The notes: a model not told the origin generated them from the letters alone. DNA of 64,000 nt from Pandoraea sp. (GCA_031291335.1 JARLJF010000083.1:1-64000), one strand, 5' to 3'. Shown: positions 17,703 to 27,654, counted from the stretch's first letter. A program made the numbers and translations.

Positions 17703-18854
17703 ATGACTTTCCCCCCGGCGCACGAGATGTCATCGCGCACGCGCAACGACGGCATCGACCTGTTACGCGGCTTGTCCATTCTGTTCGTGGTCGTGCACCA
17801 TCTCGCGCTCAGGTTCCGCTTGCCGCTCGGCCCCAGTCTGCTGGGCGACGTACTGCCAGCGCGCGTCATCAACGGCCTGAGCTTCAACGGGTACGAAGCC
17901 GTGTTCGTGTTCTTCGTGATATCCGGCTTCGTCATTACGCGTCGCTCACTGGAACGTTACGGCTCGCTCGACGCATTCCGATGGGGCAACTTCTATGCGT
18001 TGCGCGCCGTGCGCATCTTCCCGCTGCTGCTGTTGCTACTGGCCGTGCTTGCCGTCATGCACTGGATGGCGGTGCCGGGCTTCGTCATCAACAAGCCGGG
18101 ACAATCGCTTGCCGGGGCGCTGGGCGCTGCACTCACCATGACGCTGAATTGGTACGAGGGCCGCACGAACTGGCTGCCCGGCGCGTGGGACGTGCTGTGG
18201 TCGCTGTCGATCGAGGAGTGCTTCTATCTGGCCTTCCCGTTGTTCTGTCTGGTGCTGCGGGGCCCGTGGCGCGTGCTCGCGCTGATCGTGCTGGCCCTGT
18301 CGCTGCCGTGGACACGCGCCGCGCTGCAAGGTAATGAAATCTGGCAGGAGAAGGCGTACCTGCCCGGCATGGCGGCCATTGCGTGGGGCGTGCTCACGGC
18401 ACTGGCCATGCAACAGGTGACGCTGCCGCGCGGCATGGCGAGAGTCACCGGCGCGCTGGGCGTTGCCGGGTTGCTCGCCGTGGTCTTCTTTGGTGATGTG
18501 CTGGGGCGTTTGCTGCACGACTTCATCATGCTGCTGCTTTGTGTGAGCGCCGCGCTCTGGCTCGCTGCCGCACACGGGTCGACGCGCGCCGTGCCGCGCG
18601 GTTTGGGGTGGCTCACGCAAATGGGCCGCTGGAGCTATGAGATCTATCTGAGCCACATGTTTGTCGTGCTGGCGGTCACACCGGCCTATCTCGCGTTCGC
18701 GCGCGGCGACATGCGCTGGACGTTCCTCGTCTACGTGCCCGTACTGGTGGTGTGCACGATCCTCGGCGGGGCGTTGCACCGTTACGTCAGCGGACCGGCC
18801 GCGCGGCGTCTGTTGCGCCGTCAGCCTGTCCCCACGACCGCAAGCGTGGCGTGA
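17703..18854 (+). CDS. Acyltransferase 3 family membrane protein
   Basis: A 383-residue protein with about ten transmembrane helices and the typical start of the family, GIDLLRGLSILFVVVHH (about residues 17-33), including the conserved histidine pair, and the late SYEIYLSHMFV segment. Members transfer acetyl or other acyl groups to sugars of O-antigen, peptidoglycan or exopolysaccharide at the inner membrane. An AGGAG site lies 5 bases before the ATG. No polysaccharide cluster is adjacent, so its target is unknown. Confidence 0.87.
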   Translation: MTFPPAHEMSSRTRNDGIDLLRGLSILFVVVHHLALRFRLPLGPSLLGDVLPARVINGLSFNGYEAVFVFFVISGFVITRRSLERYGSLDAFRWGNFYALRAVRIFPLLLLLLAVLAVMHWMAVPGFVINKPGQSLAGALGAALTMTLNWYEGRTNWLPGAWDVLWSLSIEECFYLAFPLFCLVLRGPWRVLALIVLALSLPWTRAALQGNEIWQEKAYLPGMAAIAWGVLTALAMQQVTLPRGMARVTGALGVAGLLAVVFFGDVLGRLLHDFIMLLLCVSAALWLAAAHGSTRAVPRGLGWLTQMGRWSYEIYLSHMFVVLAVTPAYLAFARGDMRWTFLVYVPVLVVCTILGGALHRYVSGPAARRLLRRQPVPTTASVA

Positions 18855-18944
18855 TTCGGCGATATCGCGGGGCTGCGTCTTGTGAAATTCCAAAGACACG
18901 ATGGTACATTTCGGATTCACGCTTTTTGATGAACAGGATGGGTT

Positions 18945-19961
18945 GTGAGCCATAACGCCGTAGGTGTGATGCCCGAAAGCAATACGCTATTGGAAATCGT
19001 TAAGACGCAAACCGAAATTGCCAAGCTTGGACTGGATCTCGGGGGCGTTATGGCCTTTGTGACGGAGCGGGTGCAGGATTTGACGCAGGCCAATGGCGCC
19101 GTCGTCGAATTAGCTGAAGGCGACGACATGGTGTACCGGGCGGCGTCGGGCGTTGCGGCGAATTTGCTGGGGATGCGACTGTCGCGAGATGGTTCGCTTT
19201 CCGGTCAGTGCGTGAAGAGTGGTGAGATCCTTCGTTGCGACGACTCGGAAACCGATCCGCGCGTGGACCGTGACGCTTGCCGTCGCGTCGGCCTGCGCTC
19301 GATGATCGTCACGCCGCTCAAGCATCTGGACACCACCGTCGGGGTGCTGAAAGTCTTTGCGCCCACGCCCTGCGCATTCCCCGATGCCGACGTCCGCACG
19401 CTCGAACTGATGAGCGAACTGATCGCGGCGGCCATGTTCCACGCGGCGCGCTTCGAGACCAGTCAACTTTATCTGCAAGCCACACACGATGCGCTCACTG
19501 GCCTGCCTAATCGTGCGTTGTTCTACGACCGCCTGCGACAGGCCGTGCATCTCGCGCTGCGCTCGTCGTCGTGCCTGGGCATTCTGAACATCGACATGGA
19601 CGGCCTCAAGCCGATCAACGACAAGTACGGACATCGCGCGGGCGACGCTGCGATTCGCGCCGCGGCCGAGCGGATGTATGCCACGGCACGCCGCTCCGAT
19701 ACGGTGGCGCGTGTGGGAGGCGACGAATTCGGCATGATTCTGCCTGGCATTCACTCGCGCGCGGATGCCGAGGCATACGGCGAACGGCTGGCGCAAGAGG
19801 TCGGGGCGCCCTTCGAATTCGAGGGCAAGCCGCTTGAGCTGGGCGTGAGCGTCGGTATCGCCATGCTGCCCGACGACGGCACGGACATGACCCAACTGAT
19901 GGATCATGCCGACGAAGCGATGTACGCCGTCAAGCGCACACGGCCCGGCACGCGAGGCTAA
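18945..19961 (+). CDS. GAF-GGDEF diguanylate cyclase
   Basis: A 338-residue cytoplasmic protein with an N-terminal GAF sensory domain (about residues 35-170) and a C-terminal GGDEF domain. The active-site motif is intact (GGDEF, residues 258-262), and the inhibitory RxxD site (R249-D252) stands five residues ahead, so it should make cyclic di-GMP under product inhibition. GTG at 18945 is taken as the start since AGGA lies about 7 bases before it; ATG at 18969 is possible. The ligand of the GAF domain is unknown. It ends convergent to the ABC importer operon. Confidence 0.92.
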   Translation: MSHNAVGVMPESNTLLEIVKTQTEIAKLGLDLGGVMAFVTERVQDLTQANGAVVELAEGDDMVYRAASGVAANLLGMRLSRDGSLSGQCVKSGEILRCDDSETDPRVDRDACRRVGLRSMIVTPLKHLDTTVGVLKVFAPTPCAFPDADVRTLELMSELIAAAMFHAARFETSQLYLQATHDALTGLPNRALFYDRLRQAVHLALRSSSCLGILNIDMDGLKPINDKYGHRAGDAAIRAAAERMYATARRSDTVARVGGDEFGMILPGIHSRADAEAYGERLAQEVGAPFEFEGKPLELGVSVGIAMLPDDGTDMTQLMDHADEAMYAVKRTRPGTRG

Positions 19962-20004
19962 GTATCGGGCACATCGCAACGTCCTTTCGTCGCAGGCCCT
20001 GAAC

Positions 20005-21159
20005 TCAGTGCTGAAGTGCGTTGACGTGCTGGCTTGGAGCGACTGTGACCTCAACGGTCCTGGACGAATCCGCTTCGCGTAGTGCAATGAGAGCCAGTCG
20101 TTTCCCCGACTGCGTATTGAACGCGTGCATCGCCGCTGCCGGGAATTCCAGGGGCAGGGCGGTACCCTCCTTGACGATGCGCTCGCGTGGCAGAACCACC
20201 GCAACATTCGATTCGCCGACCCAGCAATACGCGACATGGCTGCCGCCGAGTTCCTCTACAAGCTCGACGCGCGCGGCCAATGCATGGCTGTGTCCATCCG
20301 CCACGCGGATATCCTCGGGGCGAATCCCCAACGTGAAGCACTCACCGACAGCCAGTTCAAGTCCCGGGAAGGCAATCCTGCACGAGGGAGCCGCGTCGAG
20401 CACGACTTCCTCACGGGCGCTTACGCGAGCCTCCAGCAGATTCATCGGTGGCGAACCGAGGAACGTTGCAACGAACGTCGACGCGGGCTGCCGGTAGACC
20501 TCGGCCGGCGCACCGACCTGCTCTAGCCTGCCACCGTTCATCACCACCAGCTTGTCGGCCAGCGTCATCGCCTCAACCTGATCGTGCGTGACGAAGATGC
20601 TCGTCGCCTTGAGCCGCTTATGCAGGCGACGGATCTCGATGCGCATCTGGATGCGCAGCTTCGCGTCCAGGTTGGACAGCGGTTCGTCGAATAAGAAGAC
20701 CGCCGGTTCGCGCACGATCGCACGCCCCATCGCCACCCGCTGACGCTGTCCGCCCGAGAGCTGGGCCGGCCGCCGGTCGAGCAGGGTATCCAGTCCCAGC
20801 ATTGCGGCCACTGCCTGCGCGCGGCGTGCCCGCTCGGTTTTTTCCATGCCGGCGATCTTCAGCGGATAGGCGATGTTGTCCTGCACCGTCATGTGGGGAT
20901 ACAGGGCGTAATTCTGGAACACCATCGCACAGCCGCGATCGGCCGGTTCGACGTCGTTGACCCGGCGCGCGTCGATCGACAGATCGCCCTCGGAGATGTC
21001 CTCCAGGCCCGCAATCATGCGAATCAACGTTGACTTGCCACAGCCGGACGGTCCGACCAGTACGACGAACTCGCCAGTAGCAATGTCGAGATCGATGCCG
21101 TGGACCACCGGTTTGTGGTCGTAGACCTTCTTGATGCCGCGTAGTGCAAGTGTTGTCAT
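20005..21159 (-). CDS. ugpC: ABC transporter ATPase, UgpC/MalK type
   Basis: A 384-residue ATPase with Walker [10 protein letters not shown], signature LSGGQRQRV, Walker B VFLFDEP and switch histidine VTHDQ, followed by the C-terminal regulatory OB-fold domain of MalK/UgpC proteins. It energises the carbohydrate-type importer whose permeases and binding protein are encoded just upstream. It is the last gene of the operon, 74 bases after the second permease gene. UgpC is a family label; sn-glycerol-3-phosphate as substrate is not proven. Confidence 0.92.
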   Translation of the reverse strand: MTTLALRGIKKVYDHKPVVHGIDLDIATGEFVVLVGPSGCGKSTLIRMIAGLEDISEGDLSIDARRVNDVEPADRGCAMVFQNYALYPHMTVQDNIAYPLKIAGMEKTERARRAQAVAAMLGLDTLLDRRPAQLSGGQRQRVAMGRAIVREPAVFLFDEPLSNLDAKLRIQMRIEIRRLHKRLKATSIFVTHDQVEAMTLADKLVVMNGGRLEQVGAPAEVYRQPASTFVATFLGSPPMNLLEARVSAREEVVLDAAPSCRIAFPGLELAVGECFTLGIRPEDIRVADGHSHALAARVELVEELGGSHVAYCWVGESNVAVVLPRERIVKEGTALPLEFPAAAMHAFNTQSGKRLALIALREADSSRTVEVTVAPSQHVNALQH

Positions 21160-21233
21160 CGAATCACCTGTTCAAGTCATGGTTGCGGCAGCCGCCGCAG
21201 AAGGGAGTGCAGAAGCGGGCAATCGGTGCACTG

Positions 21234-22112
21234 TCAGCGAATGCCGGACTTCATGAACGACTGCACGACCTGGCGTTGCAATACGAGATAGATAGCGAGC
21301 ACCGGCAAGCTGGCCATCGTCGAAGCGGCCATCAACGGGCCCCACAATGTGCCTTCCGACGTCATGAACATCTGGATGCCGATCTGGATCACGCTGTTCT
21401 CGGCGGTACGCGACAGCAGCAGAGGCCAGAAGTACTCGTTCCAAGTGGAGATGAAGACGAGGATGGCTAGCGACGCCAATGTGCCGCGCAGGCTCGGTGT
21501 GACAATCTCCCACAACACGCGCCAGCTGCTTGCGCCGTCCATGCGTGCGGCCTCCAGCACTTCACGCGGAAACGCGCGCATCGCCTGGGCCAACATCATG
21601 ATGGCGAACGCCGACGCAAAGTGCGGCAGGATCAGCGCGCTCAGGCTGTCGAGCAGCCCCAGTCTGGCGACAAGCAGGTAGTTCGGGATCATCACGACCT
21701 GAAACGGCACCAGCCACGTGAGCGCAAACAGTCCGAACATGAATGCGTTGCCGCGGAACTGCCAGCGCACGAACCCATAAGCTGCCAGCAAGCCCGTGAC
21801 GCACTGGATGACCGTGACCGCCACGGAAACGATCAAGGTGTTCAGCAACATCTGCGCGACCGGAATGGCGTCGAGCGCAGTACGGTAGTTTTCCAGCGAT
21901 GCGTGGGTGGGCCACAACGTCGTCTCGAAAATCTCGTTGGCGGGACGCAGCGAACTGGCGAGCATCCAGTACAGGGGGAATACGCATATCACCGACAGCA
22001 CCAACATGATGGCGTGTCCCCCGACACGATGCGCTGCACGGGCGCGGCGGCGCACGGGTGCGGTAACGGCGGCCGAGTGCCCGGCTTGATGTGGGGCGAG
22101 ATCAATTGTCAT
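21234..22112 (-). CDS. ABC transporter permease, UgpE/MalG type
   Basis: A 292-residue inner-membrane protein with six predicted helices and the EAA loop that docks the ATPase (EAARMDGAS, near residue 198). The sequence follows the MalG/UgpE half of carbohydrate uptake family 1 importers. Its start overlaps the end of the other permease gene by 11 bases, so the two are probably translated together. It forms the translocation channel with that partner. Confidence 0.92.
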   Translation of the reverse strand: MTIDLAPHQAGHSAAVTAPVRRRARAAHRVGGHAIMLVLSVICVFPLYWMLASSLRPANEIFETTLWPTHASLENYRTALDAIPVAQMLLNTLIVSVAVTVIQCVTGLLAAYGFVRWQFRGNAFMFGLFALTWLVPFQVVMIPNYLLVARLGLLDSLSALILPHFASAFAIMMLAQAMRAFPREVLEAARMDGASSWRVLWEIVTPSLRGTLASLAILVFISTWNEYFWPLLLSRTAENSVIQIGIQMFMTSEGTLWGPLMAASTMASLPVLAIYLVLQRQVVQSFMKSGIR

Positions 22113-23040
22113 GGAATGAATACCGGTCGATCATACGAAGCAGCACGAAGGCAATCGTGCCGAACATGGCGAACAGGAGCACGGCCGATGCCGACGCCCA
22201 ACCCACCGACAGACTTGAGAAGCCGAAATCCCACAGCAGGTAGTAGAGGTTGGTCGTGGCGCCCAGCGGACCGCCCTGGGTGAGCACGTTGATATAGGCA
22301 AAACTCCACTGCGCACCGAGCAGGATCGTCATCATCGTGAGGAACAACACGTTCGACGACAGCAGCGGCAGGCGGATATCGCGCACGATGGCCCAGTGCG
22401 TGGCGCCGTCCATGCGTGCGGCCTCGATCAGCGAGGGGTTGATGTTGGCGTTCGCCGCAGTGAAGATCAGCGTGGAGAAGCCCATCAACTTCCATCCGGT
22501 AATGCCGATGATGGTCCACAGCGCGCAACGCGGATCATTGAGGAAATCGATCGGTGAGAAGCCGAGCGCCTGCAATCCCAGATTGACAATGCCGTGGCCC
22601 GGATCGAGCAGCCAGCGCCAGACCGTGGCGGCCACGACCGGTGCGATGATCATCGGCACGAAAATCAACGCACGGTAGAGATGGCGTGCGCGCCTGGGCA
22701 GGTCTTCGGTATAGATCGCGATGGCCAGCGGCAACGCTACGGCAATAGGCAGCAGACCGACGATCGACAGTCCGGTGTTGGCGGTGGCTTGCCAGAGTTG
22801 GTCTAGGCCGAGGATGTTGCGATAGTTCTCCCAGCCGACAAAGGTTTTCTCGGATGTGGGCAGCATGTTCCAATCGACGAAGCTCAGCCACACCGCACGA
22901 CCGAGCGGCTCGTAGACCCAGATCAGGAACGTTGCCGTCGCCGGCAGGATATAGAGCCACGGCGCAATGCGGTGAACGCGCCAGGTCCTCGCGCGGGGCG
23001 GGGGGGCGGCAACCGCGTGGCTGAGGGGCAAGTCTGTCAT
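22102..23040 (-). CDS. ABC transporter permease, UgpA/MalF type
   Basis: A 312-residue inner-membrane protein with six predicted helices and an EAA loop (EAARMDGATHW). It corresponds to the UgpA/MalF half of the importer. The start at 23040 follows the binding-protein gene by 114 bases, and that gap holds a stable hairpin (23081-23105) that could lower expression of the membrane genes relative to the binding protein. Confidence 0.92.
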   Translation of the reverse strand: MTDLPLSHAVAAPPPRARTWRVHRIAPWLYILPATATFLIWVYEPLGRAVWLSFVDWNMLPTSEKTFVGWENYRNILGLDQLWQATANTGLSIVGLLPIAVALPLAIAIYTEDLPRRARHLYRALIFVPMIIAPVVAATVWRWLLDPGHGIVNLGLQALGFSPIDFLNDPRCALWTIIGITGWKLMGFSTLIFTAANANINPSLIEAARMDGATHWAIVRDIRLPLLSSNVLFLTMMTILLGAQWSFAYINVLTQGGPLGATTNLYYLLWDFGFSSLSVGWASASAVLLFAMFGTIAFVLLRMIDRYSFHDN

Positions 23041-23080
23041 GGGATTCTCGAAGTCAAGCGCTTTGCCGACCCGTTGACCG

Positions 23081-23105
23081 CGCGTCCCGTATCGACACGG
23101 GCGCG
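23081..23105 (-). other. Intercistronic hairpin between binding-protein and permease genes
   Basis: CGCG-t-CCCGT and ACGGG-CGCG pair around a 6-base loop ATCGAC, with one bulged base. There is no U-run after it on either strand. Hairpins here commonly protect the upstream binding-protein mRNA or cut back transcription into the permease genes. The function is inferred from position. Confidence 0.45.
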
Positions 23106-23154
23106 GCGGGGCAAACGGGGCGGCGCATGGATTAACGTGTTTCCGGCGAGGCGC

Positions 23155-24435
23155 TCAGCGCGGAATGAGTCGCTGGGCCTTATCTTGCGCGGCCGCGAGT
23201 GTCGTGCCGACGTTGGCGCTACCTCGCACGGCTTGTTCCATCGCGTCCATCATGATCTTGGTGATCTGGCGGTAGTTCGGGCCGGGCATCGGCACCCACG
23301 GCTCCAGCACGCTCAACTGCTTCAGATTGGGGCGAATCATCGGATGTGTCTTTGACCACTCGCCCAGGTACTTCGGATCGTCGACGATGTCCGGTCGTAG
23401 CGGGAGGTATCCGATTTCTGACGTGATGACGGCGTAGGCCTGTTTGGACGTCAGAAACTTCATCAGCTCCCACGCTGCGCGTTGACGCGCCGGATCCTGC
23501 GACAGGATCATCAGTGCGCTACCCGAGTTGTTCGGTCGCACCGGCTTGTCGCCAAAGCTCGGCATGGTGGTGCCACGCAGGTCGAACTTGCCCTTGGCAG
23601 CACTCAGCAGGTAGTTCTGCAGCGCGCTCGTCTCCAGATACATGCCGAGGTTACCGCCGGCCATCGATTCCATGGCGGCCAGGGTATCCATCTTCTCGAA
23701 GGCTCCGGCGTCGTTCATGTCGCGCAGCATGGTGATGGCGCTGACGGCGTCGGGCGACGAGAACGTCAACGTCTTGCGGTCCGGTGAAATCACCGCACCG
23801 CCGTTGGAGCGCACCACGCCTTGCATCATCCAGTCCGATGCGCTGTTGCCGAAGAGTCCTGCGGCAAATCCGGCGTGCCCGTGGCGCTTGATTGCCAGGG
23901 CGGCGGACTTCACTTGCGCCCACGTTTGTGGCGGATGGTCGGGGTCAAGCCCCGCGGCCTTGAACAGATCCGCGTTATAGAAGAGCACCGGCGTGGACAG
24001 CGTGTACGCCATGCCGTAGGTCTTGCCGTCGAGCATGCCGAGCTTGGTGGTGCGCGGTGCCATGCCGGCCTCATGCGCGGCGAGGGCGTTTGCCCCAGCG
24101 ATCGTCTCCAGCGGCTTCGCGCCGAAGTTGCGGGCAACGAAATCCAGATCGCTGAAAACCACCTGCGCCAGGTCGACCGGGCGCTGCGCCACTATGTCGG
24201 CCTGAATTCGGCCGGTGATCGTCGTGACGTTCACGCTAACGGCATTGACCTTGATGTCCGGATGACCGGCCATGAATTCCTGGATTAGCTTGCGGGTCGC
24301 GTCGGCGCCCGCACCCGCACTGGCCAGGTTGTAATTGTAGAAAGTGATGGTGACCGGGGCGGCAGCAGCCGACCCCGACGCCAGCGCGAAGCTTGCGGCC
24401 GCACTCAGGCCGGCGAGCAGGCGGAATTTGCGCAT
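23155..24435 (-). CDS. ABC transporter substrate-binding protein (UgpB/MalE type)
   Basis: A 426-residue periplasmic binding protein of extracellular solute-binding family 1. A Sec signal peptide with an A-rich end (SGSAAAAP, about residues 20-27) is followed by the typical VTITFYNYN start of the mature domain. Family 1 members bind sugars, polyols and glycerol phosphates; UgpB is the closest named type by operon make-up. It lies between the porin and permease genes, 15 bases after the porin stop. Confidence 0.9.
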   Translation of the reverse strand: MRKFRLLAGLSAAASFALASGSAAAAPVTITFYNYNLASAGAGADATRKLIQEFMAGHPDIKVNAVSVNVTTITGRIQADIVAQRPVDLAQVVFSDLDFVARNFGAKPLETIAGANALAAHEAGMAPRTTKLGMLDGKTYGMAYTLSTPVLFYNADLFKAAGLDPDHPPQTWAQVKSAALAIKRHGHAGFAAGLFGNSASDWMMQGVVRSNGGAVISPDRKTLTFSSPDAVSAITMLRDMNDAGAFEKMDTLAAMESMAGGNLGMYLETSALQNYLLSAAKGKFDLRGTTMPSFGDKPVRPNNSGSALMILSQDPARQRAAWELMKFLTSKQAYAVITSEIGYLPLRPDIVDDPKYLGEWSKTHPMIRPNLKQLSVLEPWVPMPGPNYRQITKIMMDAMEQAVRGSANVGTTLAAAQDKAQRLIPR

Positions 24436-24450
24436 GATCGGGTTCTCGGT

Positions 24451-25950
24451 TCAGAAGAAGATGTTCAGGTTGCCAAGCAGGTTTAGCGCCGAGCCTGTTC
24501 CAGTCTGGTAGACGATGCTGGTCGGATGGTTCACGTAGCCGAGCCCGATTCCGGCATAGACACCGCGCATGACACGCGCGCTATATGACAGCGTGATGGC
24601 CACGCTGTCGCGGTGAACCAGACTGCCCTTGCTGGCGTAGTAATTGATCGCGTCGCGGCCCCAGACCGTGTCGGTGGCGACCAGCGAAATCATGTCGTAC
24701 GGACGGCTGTCGAAAATGCCCTTGGCGTACAGGCGCAACTCGTAGTACTGGCTCACGGCGTTGGCGTATGGCGGCGCATACATCACCGATGCCCCGATAT
24801 AGAGGCCGCGGCCGGGGGAGCCCGCCGGCGACTTCTGCCACAACTGACGGTCGGCGAGCAGGTAGTACCAGCTGTTGTGGCCCACGCGCGTGCCCGGGGT
24901 CTCGAAGCTGTTGTAGCGGCTGGTGTTGTAGGCGGCACCGCCACGAATCCACTCCTGCGCGATGCCTTCCGACGAATTGCGCTGATAGCCGAGTTCGCCG
25001 ATATAGAGGGCACCGGAATTCACCGTAGTGAACTTGAACGAGGTCGGGTTCTCGTGAATTTCCTTGGTCAGACCGTCAGGATTGACTGCACGCTCGGCTG
25101 TTGCCTTGGCGTACCAGTTCTTGTCGATGTTGTACTTAAGTACGATGCCCGGCGTGGGGGTGGCATTGTTGGAGTAGCCGCCCTGGATCGGGATGCTGCC
25201 CGAGGCGCCGAATACGCTCGTCGACAGGCTGCCGCCGACGTTCGTGTTGATGAACTCCCAGGTGCTGATCAGGTAGCCCAGCTTCACTTCGAGTCGCTTG
25301 TTGAACAGCGTCTGGTAGTAGCTCGCCTCCGACAGACCAAACTTGTTCGGGCCCATCGGCGCCCAGTTGGTGCGGGTGAACATGCCCGCCAGATAGATCT
25401 GGCCGTCCGGGATGCCATGCTGCGCCAGGTCGTACGTCACGCCCATGTACAGATTGTCGACATAGGTGAACGTCTGGCCGTTGTACTGTCGTTGTCCGTT
25501 CAGGTTCTTCGCCGAGCCACTGAGCAGATTGTTGGCCGCGCTGGTGACGTTCATGCCGAACCAGCCGATGCCGTAGTCGGCGAGCTTGTCGCGCAGGCCG
25601 CCAGCGTTCGGAAAGATTGTCTCCGATGGCGGCGGCAGCGACAGATTGAAGCCGCGCGGCATCAGGTTGGCCCAACGCGCGGCCTGTTCGGCGGGGCTGC
25701 GTGCAAGCGCCGCATCGTTGGCGAGCTGGGTTCGGTTGACGGCGTCAACGACGGGGTCGCCGCTGCCCTGAGCGGTCTCCAGATCGGCGGCGTGAAGTTG
25801 AGGGGCAGCGCACAGCAGTGCGGTGAGGTTGGCAAGCAGCAAGGGCCTGATCGGCAAACGGCGGACGCAGGAGTGGGTGCCGCGTCCGGTGTTGGGGGCG
25901 CGGGCAGGACGTACAGGCAGACGGGCGTTCGTATCAATGGCGGAGAACAT
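24451..25950 (-). CDS. Carbohydrate-selective porin, OprB-like
   Basis: A 499-residue outer-membrane protein. An extended N-terminus of about 30 residues precedes a signal peptide (RRLPIRPLLLANLTALLCAA, ending at QLHAAD). The rest is beta-strand rich with many Tyr, Asn and Gly and ends in a terminal aromatic pair (NIFF), the mark of a barrel. It resembles OprB porins for sugars. ATG at 25950 is preferred over a TTG at 25971. Its place within the importer operon means that the system carries its own outer-membrane gate, which is less common than a bare ABC operon. Confidence 0.82.
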   Translation of the reverse strand: MFSAIDTNARLPVRPARAPNTGRGTHSCVRRLPIRPLLLANLTALLCAAPQLHAADLETAQGSGDPVVDAVNRTQLANDAALARSPAEQAARWANLMPRGFNLSLPPPSETIFPNAGGLRDKLADYGIGWFGMNVTSAANNLLSGSAKNLNGQRQYNGQTFTYVDNLYMGVTYDLAQHGIPDGQIYLAGMFTRTNWAPMGPNKFGLSEASYYQTLFNKRLEVKLGYLISTWEFINTNVGGSLSTSVFGASGSIPIQGGYSNNATPTPGIVLKYNIDKNWYAKATAERAVNPDGLTKEIHENPTSFKFTTVNSGALYIGELGYQRNSSEGIAQEWIRGGAAYNTSRYNSFETPGTRVGHNSWYYLLADRQLWQKSPAGSPGRGLYIGASVMYAPPYANAVSQYYELRLYAKGIFDSRPYDMISLVATDTVWGRDAINYYASKGSLVHRDSVAITLSYSARVMRGVYAGIGLGYVNHPTSIVYQTGTGSALNLLGNLNIFF

Positions 25951-26058
25951 CTGGAGCACTCGGTTTGGCAATGACGATCGATGCGTTCGGGACGCGCGTC
26001 GCCACCGGCGGCGCGGCGCCGGTGACGCTTCGTAGTCCTTCGGCGATGAAATGGGGAA

Positions 26059-27339
26059 TCAGGCCTGGCGGGCCAGCGTGGCGTCGTTGACGTCGTCGTG
26101 ATCGATGCGGGCTCGGGCAAATCGTTGATGGAAGTCGACCAGCGGTAGCGTGAAGTCATCGAGCGCGCGGAATTCGTCAGCCGGCATGTCGGGATGCTCT
26201 GCGCGGTACCACGTTGCGTAGTCGGGGAGGTCGCTCGCGAAGGCCTTGAAGTACGTCGAATAGGCCCGCAAGCGCAGCGTCGGGTGTTCCGTCTGCAGAT
26301 CGAATTCCATCAGGCGAATCCAGCCATCGCCGATGCCGTCGATCACCGGTGTCAGAGGTGACGTGCCGCGCACGGACTGCTTGCGGCTCTGATAGTTGCT
26401 CAGGAACTGCATGACCTGGTGGCCATGCTGGTTTTCGTCTACGCGGTGACGCACGCCATGGAAGTGACCGTTGAGCACGCAGAGAATCTGATCATGACGG
26501 GCCACGAAGCGATCCCATAGCTTGGCCGGGGTGTGACGCTCCGGATCGAGACGCGATAGATCGAAACATTCGAGTGGCTCGCGCTCGCCTTTGCCGTTCA
26601 GGAACTCGTGGATAGACACGATCGTCGGCACGCCAGGGAAGGCTGCGATCACCGACTCGGCCCAGGCAATTACGCGAGCGTCAGGCGACATTTCAAGCCC
26701 GAGGTGCAGGAAGCGGTGCGTGGCGCCCGTGAAAATCTGCGCGCTGTTGGCGCCTTCGCGGAACGACGCTACGTACCATGGCTTGTTGCGGAAGATTGGC
26801 GTGTGTGCGCCGAAATTCGCCTTCCAGTTGGTCAGGCCGCCACAGTGCACGCTGCCGACCTTGGCCACCGTGAGTTCAGCGAAGCTCGCGCCCTCGCTCG
26901 GCGGGTAGTTGGCATCGGTCCACATGTGGTCGTGGTCGTGATTGCCTGGAATCACGCAGAACGGCAGCACGCCGTCCAGGATTTTCCAAGCCTCCCGAAC
27001 GGCCGGGATCTCGACGTTGACCACTTGTTCGGGCGACGGCGGCATGAACGCTTCGAGCAGTGGGTTGGCGACCGACTTGTCGCCGCGTGCGGCATGTTCG
27101 GCATCCACATCGAAGCTCAACTGGTGTTCCCACATATCGCCCAGGCCGGTGGCGAACGCGATTTCACCCCCGTGCTTGACGGCATTGCGGGCGATGTAAT
27201 GCATCATGTCCCACAGGATTTCGCGGGCGTTGAATGGGAAACCGGCTTCGCGCTGGTTACGATAGCTGGCGTAGTTTTGGGTATCGGCCACGACGGCGAT
27301 GGTGAAGCGGGGTGCGTGGACGGTGGGCTTCGTTTGCAT
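26059..27339 (-). CDS. Cytoplasmic metallophosphoesterase of the importer operon
   Basis: A 426-residue calcineurin-like phosphoesterase without signal peptide. Motifs seen: VVADTQN near residues 16-22 (Gln where the first histidine usually stands), GLGDMWEH, GNHDHDH (near residue 140), SIHEFLN and a final GHFHG. These make a two-metal phosphodiesterase or phosphatase site. It is the first gene of the operon that continues with porin, binding protein, permeases and ATPase. The likely job is to hydrolyse an imported phosphate ester or phosphodiester inside the cell, as UgpQ does for glycerophosphodiesters although by an unrelated fold. The substrate is inferred only. Confidence 0.8.
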   Translation of the reverse strand: MQTKPTVHAPRFTIAVVADTQNYASYRNQREAGFPFNAREILWDMMHYIARNAVKHGGEIAFATGLGDMWEHQLSFDVDAEHAARGDKSVANPLLEAFMPPSPEQVVNVEIPAVREAWKILDGVLPFCVIPGNHDHDHMWTDANYPPSEGASFAELTVAKVGSVHCGGLTNWKANFGAHTPIFRNKPWYVASFREGANSAQIFTGATHRFLHLGLEMSPDARVIAWAESVIAAFPGVPTIVSIHEFLNGKGEREPLECFDLSRLDPERHTPAKLWDRFVARHDQILCVLNGHFHGVRHRVDENQHGHQVMQFLSNYQSRKQSVRGTSPLTPVIDGIGDGWIRLMEFDLQTEHPTLRLRAYSTYFKAFASDLPDYATWYRAEHPDMPADEFRALDDFTLPLVDFHQRFARARIDHDDVNDATLARQA

Positions 27340-27405
27340 AGGACTTCCGTTGAGCGGTTTGATGACTGCGTACCGGTAAATGGGGGAGACGTTTCTTGCT
27401 TGTTG

Positions 27406-27429
27406 TCGAACGAATGTACAGTACGGTCG
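27406..27429. promoter_or_regulatory. Candidate TetR operator facing the importer operon
   Basis: Within this span CGAATGTAC-A-GTACGGTCG (27411-27429) is an imperfect palindrome around GTACAGTAC. GAACG and TGTAC also occur in the leader repeats at 27574 and 27635. It lies about 70 bases ahead of the phosphoesterase start and is a plausible binding site for the adjacent regulator. Confidence 0.4.
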
Positions 27430-27468
27430 GCGCGTGACATCTGTGTGACCGGTTGGTGTGATTTCTGG

Positions 27469-27497
27469 TTGTCATGCACTTCGGGTAATCTGATAAT
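27469..27497 (+). promoter_or_regulatory. Sigma-70-type promoter of the double-TetR gene
   Basis: TTGTCA (27469-27474) and GATAAT (27492-27497) are separated by 17 bases, near-ideal -35 and -10 elements. Transcription would begin near 27504, leaving a leader of about 165 bases that contains two 20-base repeats. Confidence 0.55.
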
Positions 27498-27573
27498 GTT
27501 GCTTTTCGGATGGCCTTGAGGCGCACTTTCGCCTTGCTGGATACGCGAAACGCGCGCGATAATGCAGTCCTTT

Positions 27574-27654
27574 GAAATCGAACGCTTGTACGGTGAGCGC
27601 GTGTGCGGAAAAATTCCGATGGCGTCACGCAAGCGAAATAGAACAGTTGTACGG
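27574..27654 (+). repeat. Two 20-base direct repeats in the leader of the double-TetR gene
   Basis: GAAATCGAACGCTTGTACGG (27574-27593) and GAAATAGAACAGTTGTACGG (27635-27654) agree at 17 of 20 positions and start 61 bases apart, close to six helical turns. They lie between the promoter and the start codon, so a bound protein could block transcription or the repeats could act in the RNA. Confidence 0.6.

Noticed and set aside
24613-25974. Plus-strand open frame of 453 codons
   Set aside because: Antisense shadow of the porin gene with biased composition and no recognisable domain.
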